A stretch of DNA of 64,000 nucleotides from Armatimonadetes bacterium DC (lineage in GTDB: Bacteria; Armatimonadota; Fimbriimonadia; Fimbriimonadales; GBS-DC). The notes beneath the pieces are model-generated. The model was not told the DNA's origin. It saw only the letters and a list, made by a program, of their open reading frames with translations, and did not search any database. The stretch covers positions 124,001-188,000 of the forward strand of contig LDYB01000014.1 in NCBI GenBank assembly GCA_001442985.1, written 5' to 3'. The position numbers were made by a program, and so were the translations under genes. Positions 46,460-55,348 of this stretch are shown one piece after another. Every line of letters starts with the position of its first letter. The stretch's first letter is position 1.

Positions 46460-47917
46460 TCATTCCGCTGGCTCTACACGAACGGCGGACCACCCCATCT
46501 CGTTGCGCTTGGGGTTCCACTTTCTGCAGGCGAGAACTTTCAACTGCTCACCATCATTATGGTGACTTGCCAGGTGGGGCGGCACAAAAACTGTGCGGTC
46601 GCCTACATGCACAAAACCAAATGCCTGTTCCGCGCGCTTACGGAACGCTCCCTCACACCACTCCAGAAAGCCTTCAATCTCCTGCTGGTCTGGCAAGGGC
46701 AAGCATTCTACGACTGTTTTCCGCCCGTCTGTCTCGTAAAGGGTTAGAGCGACCACTGTACCTTCTGGCTGTTTGCGCAGGCTGGGGCATTTTTCGTAGC
46801 GCACGAAAATCCCTGCATCCTCTTCGGAGCCAGTGCGAATATAAGCACCTTCCTGTTTGGGATTATGGTGGTCGACGAAGCCGCGAGTCTCTGTTAGTTG
46901 ATTGGGGCTGATGCCGTGCAGCACGCAGAATAGTGTTGCTCGGGACGGTGCTATCTTAGGGCAGCGGGGAGCAGGATATTGAACGCACCAGCGAGCTCTC
47001 CTGAGCTGCTCGAGCGAGTCGGGAATTCGCCAGCTCTTCTCTGTACGGATACGCACGGCTTCGTGAACGAACCAAGCAGCTGCCTCATACTCCTGCTGCT
47101 CCGCCAGCAAGGAAGCAATCTCTTCGTAAACGCTCACCAGAAAGCTCTTGTCTCTCTGGAGCTGATAAGCGTGATAGTAGCAGTGCAGTGCTATCTGAGG
47201 GTCAATTTCTCTGTAAACGCGGGCAACTTCCGCCCAAATCCACCAATCTTTTTGCTTTTTACGCAGGGTGTGGCGCAAATGTTGTAATGCCTCGTGGTTC
47301 CCACCTTTTTGCCAGAGCGCAATCCCCACCGCACGATGAAGCCATGGGTCATCGGGATAGCGTGAAAGCCCTTCGCTTTGCAGGAGTCCAAAGACCCATT
47401 CCTTGTCTTCCTCTTGAAGATTATCCTTCAGCAGGGCATTCGCCAGCCTGAGGTAGACTCGAAGCTCGAGGCTCATCAGGGGCGGGGTATCGTCGCTTGT
47501 TCTCCTTTCCTGACAGTCTTCCTCGCGGAGGTTCTCTGGAAATCCACATTGGCGAATAAACTGAACGAAGCACCACCAGCCTGCTTTGTGCGCCTTGCAG
47601 GCTAAGCCAAGCATCAGCGAGTGAAGCAGATCGGGACGCGGCAAAAGATGCAATTGTTCGTACTCCCAGAACCAATCATCAAGGTCAGAAATATTCACTT
47701 TAGCTGAAACGATTTCCTGTTCCTTTCCATCTTCCTGTTCGTCACCATCACCGACGGTTGCAAGCTCGCGCTTAATCAGGTCGTACAAAACCCAGCCGAA
47801 GGTGCGCTGCAGGTACGAGTCTTCACGGTTTTGCTCCAGGCACTCACGCCCCCTCTTATATGCTTCCTCCAACTGCCCCTGTTTGCGCAGGGTCGCAATC
47901 AGCGATGCACAACTCAT
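46460..47917 (-). CDS. TPR-repeat protein with C-terminal OB-fold/cold-shock-like segments
   Basis: 485 aa; AYKRGRECLEQNREDSYLQRTFGWVLYDL; C-terminal FGFVHVGDRTVFVPPHLASHHNDGEQLKVLACRKWNPKRNEMGWSAVRV. Confidence 0.6.
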   Translation of the reverse strand: MSCASLIATLRKQGQLEEAYKRGRECLEQNREDSYLQRTFGWVLYDLIKRELATVGDGDEQEDGKEQEIVSAKVNISDLDDWFWEYEQLHLLPRPDLLHSLMLGLACKAHKAGWWCFVQFIRQCGFPENLREEDCQERRTSDDTPPLMSLELRVYLRLANALLKDNLQEEDKEWVFGLLQSEGLSRYPDDPWLHRAVGIALWQKGGNHEALQHLRHTLRKKQKDWWIWAEVARVYREIDPQIALHCYYHAYQLQRDKSFLVSVYEEIASLLAEQQEYEAAAWFVHEAVRIRTEKSWRIPDSLEQLRRARWCVQYPAPRCPKIAPSRATLFCVLHGISPNQLTETRGFVDHHNPKQEGAYIRTGSEEDAGIFVRYEKCPSLRKQPEGTVVALTLYETDGRKTVVECLPLPDQQEIEGFLEWCEGAFRKRAEQAFGFVHVGDRTVFVPPHLASHHNDGEQLKVLACRKWNPKRNEMGWSAVRVEPAE

Positions 47918-47977
47918 TTTCTGGTCTCCCCTGTGATATAGTATACTCGACTTTTTACTGCAAAGTTCCTCTTGGAG

Positions 47978-49723
47978 CTACTGGAATCGCTGGCGCTGCT
48001 CGATTTTTTGAAGCGCCTCTCTTGCAGCTTGCTGAATCTGAGGGTTGGGGTCGTCAACAAGGCTCTCCAAATCGGGCTTCGCGGCAGGGTGTCCAATCTC
48101 GCCGAGCGTTCGGATGAGGTTAACCCGAAGTTGTCCATGGCTTTCCCTGCGCAGGGCTTCTATCAAGCGCACCAGAGCGTCCGTTCCTATTCTGTGAACG
48201 ATGGCTTCTCTGCAGATTCGCGGGATGATTTTATCGTTCTGCTTCATGCCAGCAAGAAGCGCATCGAGCGAATCGGGCGTGGCGTGGTCGTACAGGTAGC
48301 GTGCAGCTTCGTACTGGATTTCCAGCGGTGCGGGACCGAGCAAGAGCTGTTCGAAATGTTCTCTCAGGTTCGGGTTTCGGGTGTAGCGGAGTGCAGCAGC
48401 CGCTGCCCAGCGCGTGTTCAGGTTCATCTCGTCGAGCAGAGGGAGTAGCTGCTCCACTACAGCCTGTGTGCCGATAGCTCCCAGCGCCCGCACGGCTGCC
48501 CACTGAGCAATGTACCGACGCTCTGGAACCCAGTAGGGGTCGCGAATGGCTTCTACCAGTGTCGGCACAGCCGTATCGCCTAACTCAATGAGGGTTTCCA
48601 CACAAAGAGCGCGCACCATCTCTTGTTCATCTCCCAACCCGTCCACCAGCGCAGGGACGGCGACAGCGGGGTCTATGGCGCGGATGGCTTCTACCGCAAG
48701 ATAACGCACAGACCACTGCTTGTCACGTTTGAGGGCATCGCTGAGGTAGGGGATAGCGGAGGCATCGCCGATTTCCTTGAGAATCTGTACACAGATTTCG
48801 CGCAGGGTTGGGTCAAAATGCGAATTGAGCGTTTGACCAATCTCCGGGATTGCCTCAGCTCCGATCTGCACCAGTGCCTGTTGACATGCCTCGCGGAGTG
48901 CGGGGCGCTGAAACATCAGGTCTACCAGTTGCCTTGCGGTGTCCTGCCCTCCGATAGCACCGAGCGCGTGAACCGCTTTGGGTCCAGCCTCATTCACCGT
49001 CGGTTGGCGTGCTATCTGCAGCAGCGTCTCGCGAGCGCGTGGTTCCCGCAGAGCGCCGACAGCCTCAATTGCTGCGAGTTGCACACTGGCATCGGCGTCT
49101 GTGAGCAACGGCTCCAGATAATCCCACGCGCGGTCGCTGCCCGAACCGCCCAATCCGCGCGCCAGGGCGCTCAGCGAACTGCGGTGCAGTTGTGGGTAGA
49201 GCTGCGGTAGGAATTCCCAGACCCACTTCCATATTGCCCTTTCGCCCTGAAGCGCACGGCGCAGAAGCCAGAGCTGGCTGATACGATGCCACTGAGTCAA
49301 CGGTACCTGCCTTCGCCAGTCGTCGATTTGGGCATCCATGCCGCCAGCAGCAATTGCCCACTCACTCGCCAGCTTCTGTGGATCGAGGGGCTGCTGGAGA
49401 ATTTCTTGAGCGTACTCTCTGGCTGTGTCGAGCGCGTTCAAGAGCGCTTCAGAGAGCGCCCGCAAGGCAGAAACAGAGGTGGTAGGCAGCTTTCCCTGAA
49501 CCAGAATTGTTTCCATGTATGGGGCGCAATTCTGTTTCCATGCTTCCACCAGCAATGCCGTCTCCTGCTTGCACCGCTGGTCTGTCATACGCCCCAGAGA
49601 ACCCAGCAGGTCGCAGGGATTTTCCACGACCTCGAGCTCCCCCCAGAAAGTAAGGCGCATCTTAACGGGATGCGACCCCGTGCCACAGGGTAAAGTCACA
49701 TCGACGAGAACACCGCTTTCCAC
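47978..49723 (-). CDS. HEAT-repeat protein
   Basis: 581 aa; repeated units such as LLTDADASVQLAAIEAVGALREPRARETLLQIARQ and LVDGLGDEQEMVRALCVETLIELGDTAVPTLVEAIRD. Confidence 0.85.
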   Translation of the reverse strand: MESGVLVDVTLPCGTGSHPVKMRLTFWGELEVVENPCDLLGSLGRMTDQRCKQETALLVEAWKQNCAPYMETILVQGKLPTTSVSALRALSEALLNALDTAREYAQEILQQPLDPQKLASEWAIAAGGMDAQIDDWRRQVPLTQWHRISQLWLLRRALQGERAIWKWVWEFLPQLYPQLHRSSLSALARGLGGSGSDRAWDYLEPLLTDADASVQLAAIEAVGALREPRARETLLQIARQPTVNEAGPKAVHALGAIGGQDTARQLVDLMFQRPALREACQQALVQIGAEAIPEIGQTLNSHFDPTLREICVQILKEIGDASAIPYLSDALKRDKQWSVRYLAVEAIRAIDPAVAVPALVDGLGDEQEMVRALCVETLIELGDTAVPTLVEAIRDPYWVPERRYIAQWAAVRALGAIGTQAVVEQLLPLLDEMNLNTRWAAAAALRYTRNPNLREHFEQLLLGPAPLEIQYEAARYLYDHATPDSLDALLAGMKQNDKIIPRICREAIVHRIGTDALVRLIEALRRESHGQLRVNLIRTLGEIGHPAAKPDLESLVDDPNPQIQQAAREALQKIEQRQRFQ

Positions 49724-49816
49724 TTCCTACCTCCCCTATCCGCTCTGCTGTTATGATTCCGATACCATCCCACAGATTCCTGCCAGTGCAAGCTGAAATC
49801 AGCAGGAATTTTTGCG

Positions 49817-50281
49817 GTGAGGGCGTATCATAAAACCGTGCGTGCCAGAGCCTTCATCGACGGTTCTGCGCTGAACAACCCCGGTGCAGCGGGGTTGGCG
49901 GTGCGAATCGAGGACGAGCAGGGGCGTTTACTGCTGGAACTCTGCGAGCCTATCGGGCGCGCCACGAACAACTTCGCCGAATACTACAGCCTGCTCCGCT
50001 GCCTTCAGGAAGCAAAGCGAATGGGTATCACTGAGCTGGACATCTACACCGACCTTGAGCTAATCGTCAAGCAGTGGTCAGGAGTATACAAGGTGAACGA
50101 GCGCTTACGCCCCCTTTACAGCGAAGCCAAGCGTATCGCTCAGGAAATCGGGCAGGTGCGAATCCACCATGCCAAAGCTGAAAGCGAATGGGTGGAGATT
50201 ATCCAGTATGTAGATGCGCTCTGCAGAAAAGCCGCCGAGCATGTGCAGAAGGTGGGGAGAGATGATGAAGATTGGATATGA
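49817..50281 (+). CDS. RNase HI-like protein (GTG start)
   Basis: RAFIDGSALNNPGAAGLAVRIED; TNNFAEYYSLLRCLQEA; LDIYTDLELIVKQWSGVYKV. Confidence 0.85.
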   Translation: MRAYHKTVRARAFIDGSALNNPGAAGLAVRIEDEQGRLLLELCEPIGRATNNFAEYYSLLRCLQEAKRMGITELDIYTDLELIVKQWSGVYKVNERLRPLYSEAKRIAQEIGQVRIHHAKAESEWVEIIQYVDALCRKAAEHVQKVGRDDEDWI

Positions 50282-52373
50282 TATCTGGCTTTCCGAGAGA
50301 TTGCAGTATTCAAAAGAAAAGCAACTTCAGCGCGACAGATGGGAGGCTCTGGAGCAGACCCTGGAGCAACTATCGTGGGAACAACCCCCAAATTCGCTGC
50401 ACATAGAGCGTGTTCAGAATTGCAAGGAGCGATGGTATTCAGCGCGGGTAGACATAAAGTACCGCTTGATTTTCTATCAAGAAGGTAACCAGCGGATTGC
50501 TGTGTGGGTAGACGAACACGATCCAGCATACGCATGGGCAAAGGAACACTTCTTTCATAAGAACGACTATGGAGAGCATTACATCCGCCGTGACCCCGAA
50601 ACGCTCCCGTCTGAAGTTCCTCCTGAGCCAGAGCCGCCTGCAGAGTCGTATCCTCTTGTGGGCTATGACTGCAGCGACTTGCAAAAGCTCGATGTTCCGA
50701 AGGAATTGTGTGACCACATTCGGAATCTCTCTGCAGAAGCACTCGTTGGAGCCTTATGCCGACTTCTGGAGGAGGGGTACATAAACAGCGAGACAGCCGA
50801 GCGCATACTCGCGTTAGCCACAGGAACGCCCCTGAAAGAGCTCCTGCCGCCAGCCCAACTGCGAGACAAATTCGACTTACTGCTGGAAAAGGGCAACCTT
50901 TCGCGCTTCTGGAAACCCAAAGACACCGACGAACTAAAGCGCGCAATTTTGCAACCTTGGGAAACATGGCTGGTTTTCCTGTCGCCCACGCAACGCGAGG
51001 TGGCAGAACAGCACTATAATGGTCCAGCGCGCGTGTCGGGAGCCGCAGGCACAGGCAAAACCGTCGTCGCGCTCCATCGCACAAAACACCTGCTTGAGCG
51101 CTATCCCGGGAGCCGAATCTTTCTAACGACCTATACAGTGAACATGGCGCGCGAGTTAGAGCGACGCATGAAACTCCTCATCGGCGAATCGCTTCCTCCT
51201 GAACTTTATATTCTGAACCTTGATAAGTTTGTCAATCAGGAGTTTCAGAAGCTGCGCACCGGAGCGACTCTGATCTATCGGGACGAGGAACTCAAGCAGA
51301 AAACTGACTTCGCCCAGCTTTGTCAAACCTACGCCCCACGGTTTTCACCCGATTTTGTCTGGAGTGAGTGGCAGTGGGTTATTAACGCATGGAACATCCA
51401 GAGCTGGGAGGCATATCGTGATTTTGAGCGTATTGGGCGCGGCTCAAAACTTTCTGAGGAACAGCGGGAACAACTGTGGCAAGTCTTTGACGCGATGCGG
51501 AAAAAGCTCCGCCAAGCCATGCTGCTAACACCCGAAATGGCGTGCTATATGCTGGCGGAACACTACAGGAACAGGGGAGCGCCCTTCCGCTGCGTAGTTG
51601 CTGACGAGACGCAAGATTTCGGTCCTGCCCAGATGACGCTTCTGAAGAGCCTCGCGCCAGCAGACCAGCCAGACAATCTGTTTTTCTGTATCGATACCGC
51701 CCAACGCATTTACCAGCGAAGTCTCTCATGGAAGCGGCTTGGTATAGAAGTACGCGGACGCAGTAAGACCTTGCGAATTAACTATCGGAACACCCTCGAG
51801 ATTCAGGAAAAGGCAGAGAAGGTGCTGGCGGGGTGTAATTACTCCCTGCGAGATGAGGAGGATATCGAGGCTGTCGTGCGCGGTGTGCGGGCGCTTACTC
51901 TCCTTTCAGGAAATAAGCCCGAGGTGAGGCACTGCGAGAACTTTCAGCGTGAGGTCGCCGCTCTGCGCGAGTGGCTCCTCCGGTGCCAGCGGGAGTTCAA
52001 CATGGACGGCAACAAGATTGCGATTCTGGCGCGAACAAAGGATTATATCGAAAAACAGGTTGTTCCTGTCCTGAATGAACTTGGCATTTCCTATTGCTGG
52101 CTGGGGGACGAAAGACTTGCGGAACCCCACGAGGTGTATTTAGGTGCGGTTCACTCCAGTAAGGGATTAGAGTTTCGAGCGGTTGCGATTGTGGGAGCGT
52201 CGCGCGACATGTTTCCGTTTCGTCCTGCTGTCGGGCGCGCGGGCGACCCCGAAGAGCAGCCCCTTGTGGAAGAGCAGGAGCGCCAACTGCTCTACACCGC
52301 CATCACCCGTGCGCGTGAGCAGCTTTTTATCTCCTGGGTGCTTTATCCATCGCCCTTCCTGCCGCGCGATTGA
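50262..52373 (+). CDS. UvrD/Rep-type superfamily I helicase with RelE-like N-terminal domain
   Basis: ATG 50262 overlaps the RNase H stop by 20 bp; N-terminus LHIERVQNCKERWYSARVDIKYRLIFYQEGNQRIAVWVDEHDPAYAWAKEH; GAAGTGKTVVALHRTKHLL; VVADETQDFGPAQ; LGAVHSSKGLEFRAVAIVG; LLYTAITRAREQLFISW. Confidence 0.85.
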   Translation: MMKIGYDIWLSERLQYSKEKQLQRDRWEALEQTLEQLSWEQPPNSLHIERVQNCKERWYSARVDIKYRLIFYQEGNQRIAVWVDEHDPAYAWAKEHFFHKNDYGEHYIRRDPETLPSEVPPEPEPPAESYPLVGYDCSDLQKLDVPKELCDHIRNLSAEALVGALCRLLEEGYINSETAERILALATGTPLKELLPPAQLRDKFDLLLEKGNLSRFWKPKDTDELKRAILQPWETWLVFLSPTQREVAEQHYNGPARVSGAAGTGKTVVALHRTKHLLERYPGSRIFLTTYTVNMARELERRMKLLIGESLPPELYILNLDKFVNQEFQKLRTGATLIYRDEELKQKTDFAQLCQTYAPRFSPDFVWSEWQWVINAWNIQSWEAYRDFERIGRGSKLSEEQREQLWQVFDAMRKKLRQAMLLTPEMACYMLAEHYRNRGAPFRCVVADETQDFGPAQMTLLKSLAPADQPDNLFFCIDTAQRIYQRSLSWKRLGIEVRGRSKTLRINYRNTLEIQEKAEKVLAGCNYSLRDEEDIEAVVRGVRALTLLSGNKPEVRHCENFQREVAALREWLLRCQREFNMDGNKIAILARTKDYIEKQVVPVLNELGISYCWLGDERLAEPHEVYLGAVHSSKGLEFRAVAIVGASRDMFPFRPAVGRAGDPEEQPLVEEQERQLLYTAITRAREQLFISWVLYPSPFLPRD

Positions 52374-52408
52374 GGGCAAGGTATAATCCCCCACCGAGGG
52401 GAACTACC

Positions 52409-53896
52409 ATGCAAGGTGTGAAGTGGCTGTGTGGTGTCTGGATGACGGCTGCTGTGATGGCAGCCGCGCTCCCTGCAGGAGCGCAAGAGTCGTTCGTTTC
52501 CACGACCCGCGAGCAGATTACACTGACCATCTACGACCAGAACTTCGCCCTGGTGAGCGAGCGTCGCCCGCTGACGCTCAAACAGGGACGCAACGAGGTG
52601 GTGCTGCTGGACATCTCGCCCATGCTGGATACACAATCGCTGTGGCTCCAGTGGGTGGGACGCCCCGCACCCGCCGAGATTCTCGCCCACACCTACGATA
52701 TGGGCGTTCAGGACGGCGACTCGCTTTTGCGACGCTATCTGGGCAAGCAAGTGGAGCTGCTCCAGTATGGCTCCGATGGGCGTGTTATCGGCGTGCTGGA
52801 GGGCAGGCTGATCAGCATGGATGCGAACCGACTGATTCTGGAAGCGAGTCCGCTTTCGACAATCGCGTCGGCGGTTCCGCAGTTGCCGCGTCGCGCGATT
52901 TATGTGAACCCGCAGGGCACGCTCCGCCTGCCTGTTGAGGCTGATATGCCCCTGATTCCCGCCCTGCGCTTGCAGGTGCAGGCTCCCAACGAGGGCAACG
53001 CCGCGCTGACCGTGAGCTATCTCACAGGCGGGCTGGACTGGGACGCCGACTATATCGCCGTGTTGCGCGGCGAAAACGCCCTGAAGCTGGAGTGCTGGGC
53101 GACCGTGACGAACCAGACGGGGCTGACTTTCCCGAATGCACGGGTGAGCCTCGCAACGGGTGTCGCGCCCCCCGAATCGGTGCAGGTAGCATTCGGCAGG
53201 GCAGAGAGCTTTGAGTGGCGCGACCGCCCAGCGATGGGTGCTATCGCGCGGCGCATTGTGCCTCAGCCACTCGGCGAGGTTTACACCTACCCGCTCGCGC
53301 AGCCAGTCTCCATTCAGGATGCCCGCCAGAGCCGTCTGTTGCTCCATGAGGCGCCGCAGGTTCCTGTGCAGAAGCGGTACATCTATCGTGCGCCGTCGCT
53401 GTGGGCGAACGCCGCGCCAGGCATCGGCAAAGAGGTGCGCCGCGACAAGGCAGAAGTCTCGCTCGTGCTGGAAAACCGCAAAGAGCATGGGCTGGGCATT
53501 CCCTTACCCAACGGCAGCGTGCGCCTGTATGAGACCGACTCGAACGGCACCCCTCGCTATCTGGGCACGGCGAGCCTGAGCGCAACGCCCGTGAACCAGA
53601 AAATCACGCTTCAGGTGGGGCAAGCCTTCGACATTACGGGCGAGTGGCAGCCCCTCCGACAGAAGGTGCTGGGCAGGGGCAAGGTGGAGTACGAGGTGCA
53701 AATCACGCTCCGCAACGCAAAAAGCCAGCCCGTACAGGTGCTGGTCGTGCAGCCGTTCGGGGGCGGGTGGACGATTCTCAACTCCACTCAGCCGTACACG
53801 CGCGCTTCGGCGACTGCCGCGCAGTGGACGCTGAAAGTGCCCGCGGGCGGCGCGACCTCCGTGCGGTTCACGGTGCGGGTGCAATCGGCGCAGTAG
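52409..53896 (+). CDS. DUF4139-like secreted protein
   Basis: Start ATG 52409; signal peptide; LTVSYLTGGLDWDADYIAVL; KVEYEVQITLRNAKSQPVQVLVVQPFGGGWTIL. Confidence 0.75.
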   Translation: MQGVKWLCGVWMTAAVMAAALPAGAQESFVSTTREQITLTIYDQNFALVSERRPLTLKQGRNEVVLLDISPMLDTQSLWLQWVGRPAPAEILAHTYDMGVQDGDSLLRRYLGKQVELLQYGSDGRVIGVLEGRLISMDANRLILEASPLSTIASAVPQLPRRAIYVNPQGTLRLPVEADMPLIPALRLQVQAPNEGNAALTVSYLTGGLDWDADYIAVLRGENALKLECWATVTNQTGLTFPNARVSLATGVAPPESVQVAFGRAESFEWRDRPAMGAIARRIVPQPLGEVYTYPLAQPVSIQDARQSRLLLHEAPQVPVQKRYIYRAPSLWANAAPGIGKEVRRDKAEVSLVLENRKEHGLGIPLPNGSVRLYETDSNGTPRYLGTASLSATPVNQKITLQVGQAFDITGEWQPLRQKVLGRGKVEYEVQITLRNAKSQPVQVLVVQPFGGGWTILNSTQPYTRASATAAQWTLKVPAGGATSVRFTVRVQSAQ

Positions 53897-53930
53897 GGTT
53901 CTGGGCGCTCTGCCTGCTCTTTCGGCAGGG

Positions 53931-53951
53931 GCACGGGCAGGATGCCCGTGC
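53931..53951. terminator. Hairpin between convergent DUF4139-like gene and der
   Basis: GCACGGGCA-gga-TGCCCGTGC. Confidence 0.45.
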
Positions 53952-55309
53952 TACTCTTTCGGCTGGTGGGCAGGGCGCACCACCCACCGAATCGGCGTGC
54001 CTGTGTAGGCGTACTTCTTGCGAAGGGTGTTCTCCAGATAGCGCAGGTAAGAGAAATGCACAATCTCGGGGTCGTTCACAAATAGCACCACGGTCGGCGG
54101 GCGTACCTCTGCCATCGTGGCATAGTAGATTTTGAGCGTTTTGCCCTTGCGGGTGTAGGGGCGCTCATATACGGCGTCGTGGATCAGGCGGTTCAGCTCG
54201 CCTGTGCCGATGCGCATGCTGTGGAAATCGGCGACCTGCATCGCGGTGTCCAGCATTTTCTCGATGCCCGTCCGATGGAGCGCGGAGATGAACACGGCAG
54301 GCACATAGTCCAGCCCCCTGGCTTGTTGCTCTATCATGCGCAGGAAGTCGCGCTTGGCGGGGGTCATCTTGTCCACCTGCCCGTCAGGCGGCTCCTTGCG
54401 GTCCCATTTGTTGACCACCCATAAGAGGGCGCGCCCTGCATCCACGGCGTACTGGGCGATTCGGCGGTCGCCGTGCGTTAAGCCTTCCGTGCCGTCAATC
54501 ACCACCAGCGCCACATCGGCGCGTTCCAGCGCGCGTTGCGCCCGCATCTGGGCATAATATTCCAGCGAGCGCTGGACTTTGCCGGGGCGTTTCAGCCCAG
54601 CCGTATCAATCAGCACCACAGGCTGGTCTTTCCATGTGATTTCGGTGTCCAGTGTGTCGCGGGTGGTGCCTGCGATTTCGCTGACAATTGCGCGCGGCTC
54701 GCCCAGCACCGCGTTCAGCAGCGACGACTTGCCCACATTCGGACGCCCCACAATCGCCATCCGCACAGGCTCCAGCCCTTCCTCTTCTTCTGACTCGGCA
54801 GGCGGGGTCGGGACGAGCTCAAACACCTGATCCAGCACATCGGCGATGTTGTGCCCGTGAATTGACGAGATGGGGATGGGTTCGCCCAGCCCCAGTTTGA
54901 AAAACTCCGCTCGCTGATACTCCCAGCGGTCGGGGTTATCGGCTTTGTTGACCAGCAGCAGCACGGGTTTGCCGCCTTTGCGCAACAGCTCGGCGACTTC
55001 CTCATCAGCGGGCGTCAGCCCCTCGCGCGCGTCCACCAGAAACAGCACGCAGTCCGCCTCGTGAATCGCGACCTGTGCCTGCACGCGCACCTGCTCAATC
55101 AGAGGGTCTTCCTCGCCGAACAGGATACCCCCCGTATCCACCACCACGAAGGGGCGCCCCTGCCACTCGCCCTCGCCGTAGAGCCGATCGCGCGTAACCC
55201 CGGGCGTGTCTTCCACAATCGCCACGCGCCGCCCGATCAGGCGGTTGAACAGCGTGGATTTGCCAACATTGGGGCGTCCAACGATGGCGATGACTGGTTT
55301 GCGGTGCAT
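53951..55309 (-). CDS. der: Ribosome-associated GTPase Der (EngA)
   Basis: Start corrected to ATG 55309; two G domains: VGRPNVGKSTLFNRLIG and VGRPNVGKSSLLNAVLG; KH-like C-terminus. Confidence 0.96.
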   Translation of the reverse strand: MHRKPVIAIVGRPNVGKSTLFNRLIGRRVAIVEDTPGVTRDRLYGEGEWQGRPFVVVDTGGILFGEEDPLIEQVRVQAQVAIHEADCVLFLVDAREGLTPADEEVAELLRKGGKPVLLLVNKADNPDRWEYQRAEFFKLGLGEPIPISSIHGHNIADVLDQVFELVPTPPAESEEEEGLEPVRMAIVGRPNVGKSSLLNAVLGEPRAIVSEIAGTTRDTLDTEITWKDQPVVLIDTAGLKRPGKVQRSLEYYAQMRAQRALERADVALVVIDGTEGLTHGDRRIAQYAVDAGRALLWVVNKWDRKEPPDGQVDKMTPAKRDFLRMIEQQARGLDYVPAVFISALHRTGIEKMLDTAMQVADFHSMRIGTGELNRLIHDAVYERPYTRKGKTLKIYYATMAEVRPPTVVLFVNDPEIVHFSYLRYLENTLRKKYAYTGTPIRWVVRPAHQPKE

Positions 55310-55316
55310 AACCTGA

Positions 55317-55322
55317 AGTATA
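55317..55322 (-). promoter_or_regulatory. -10-like GGGTATACT, 7 nt before der ATG
   Basis: Minus strand AGCGGGTATACTTCAGGTTATG. Confidence 0.55.
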
Positions 55323-55333
55323 CCCGCTGAAGG

Positions 55334-55339
55334 TATAAT
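55334..55339 (+). promoter_or_regulatory. -10 GGTATAAT, 9 nt before apgM ATG
   Basis: GAAGGTATAATCTGCTTGCTATG. Confidence 0.55.
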
Positions 55340-55348
55340 CTGCTTGCT

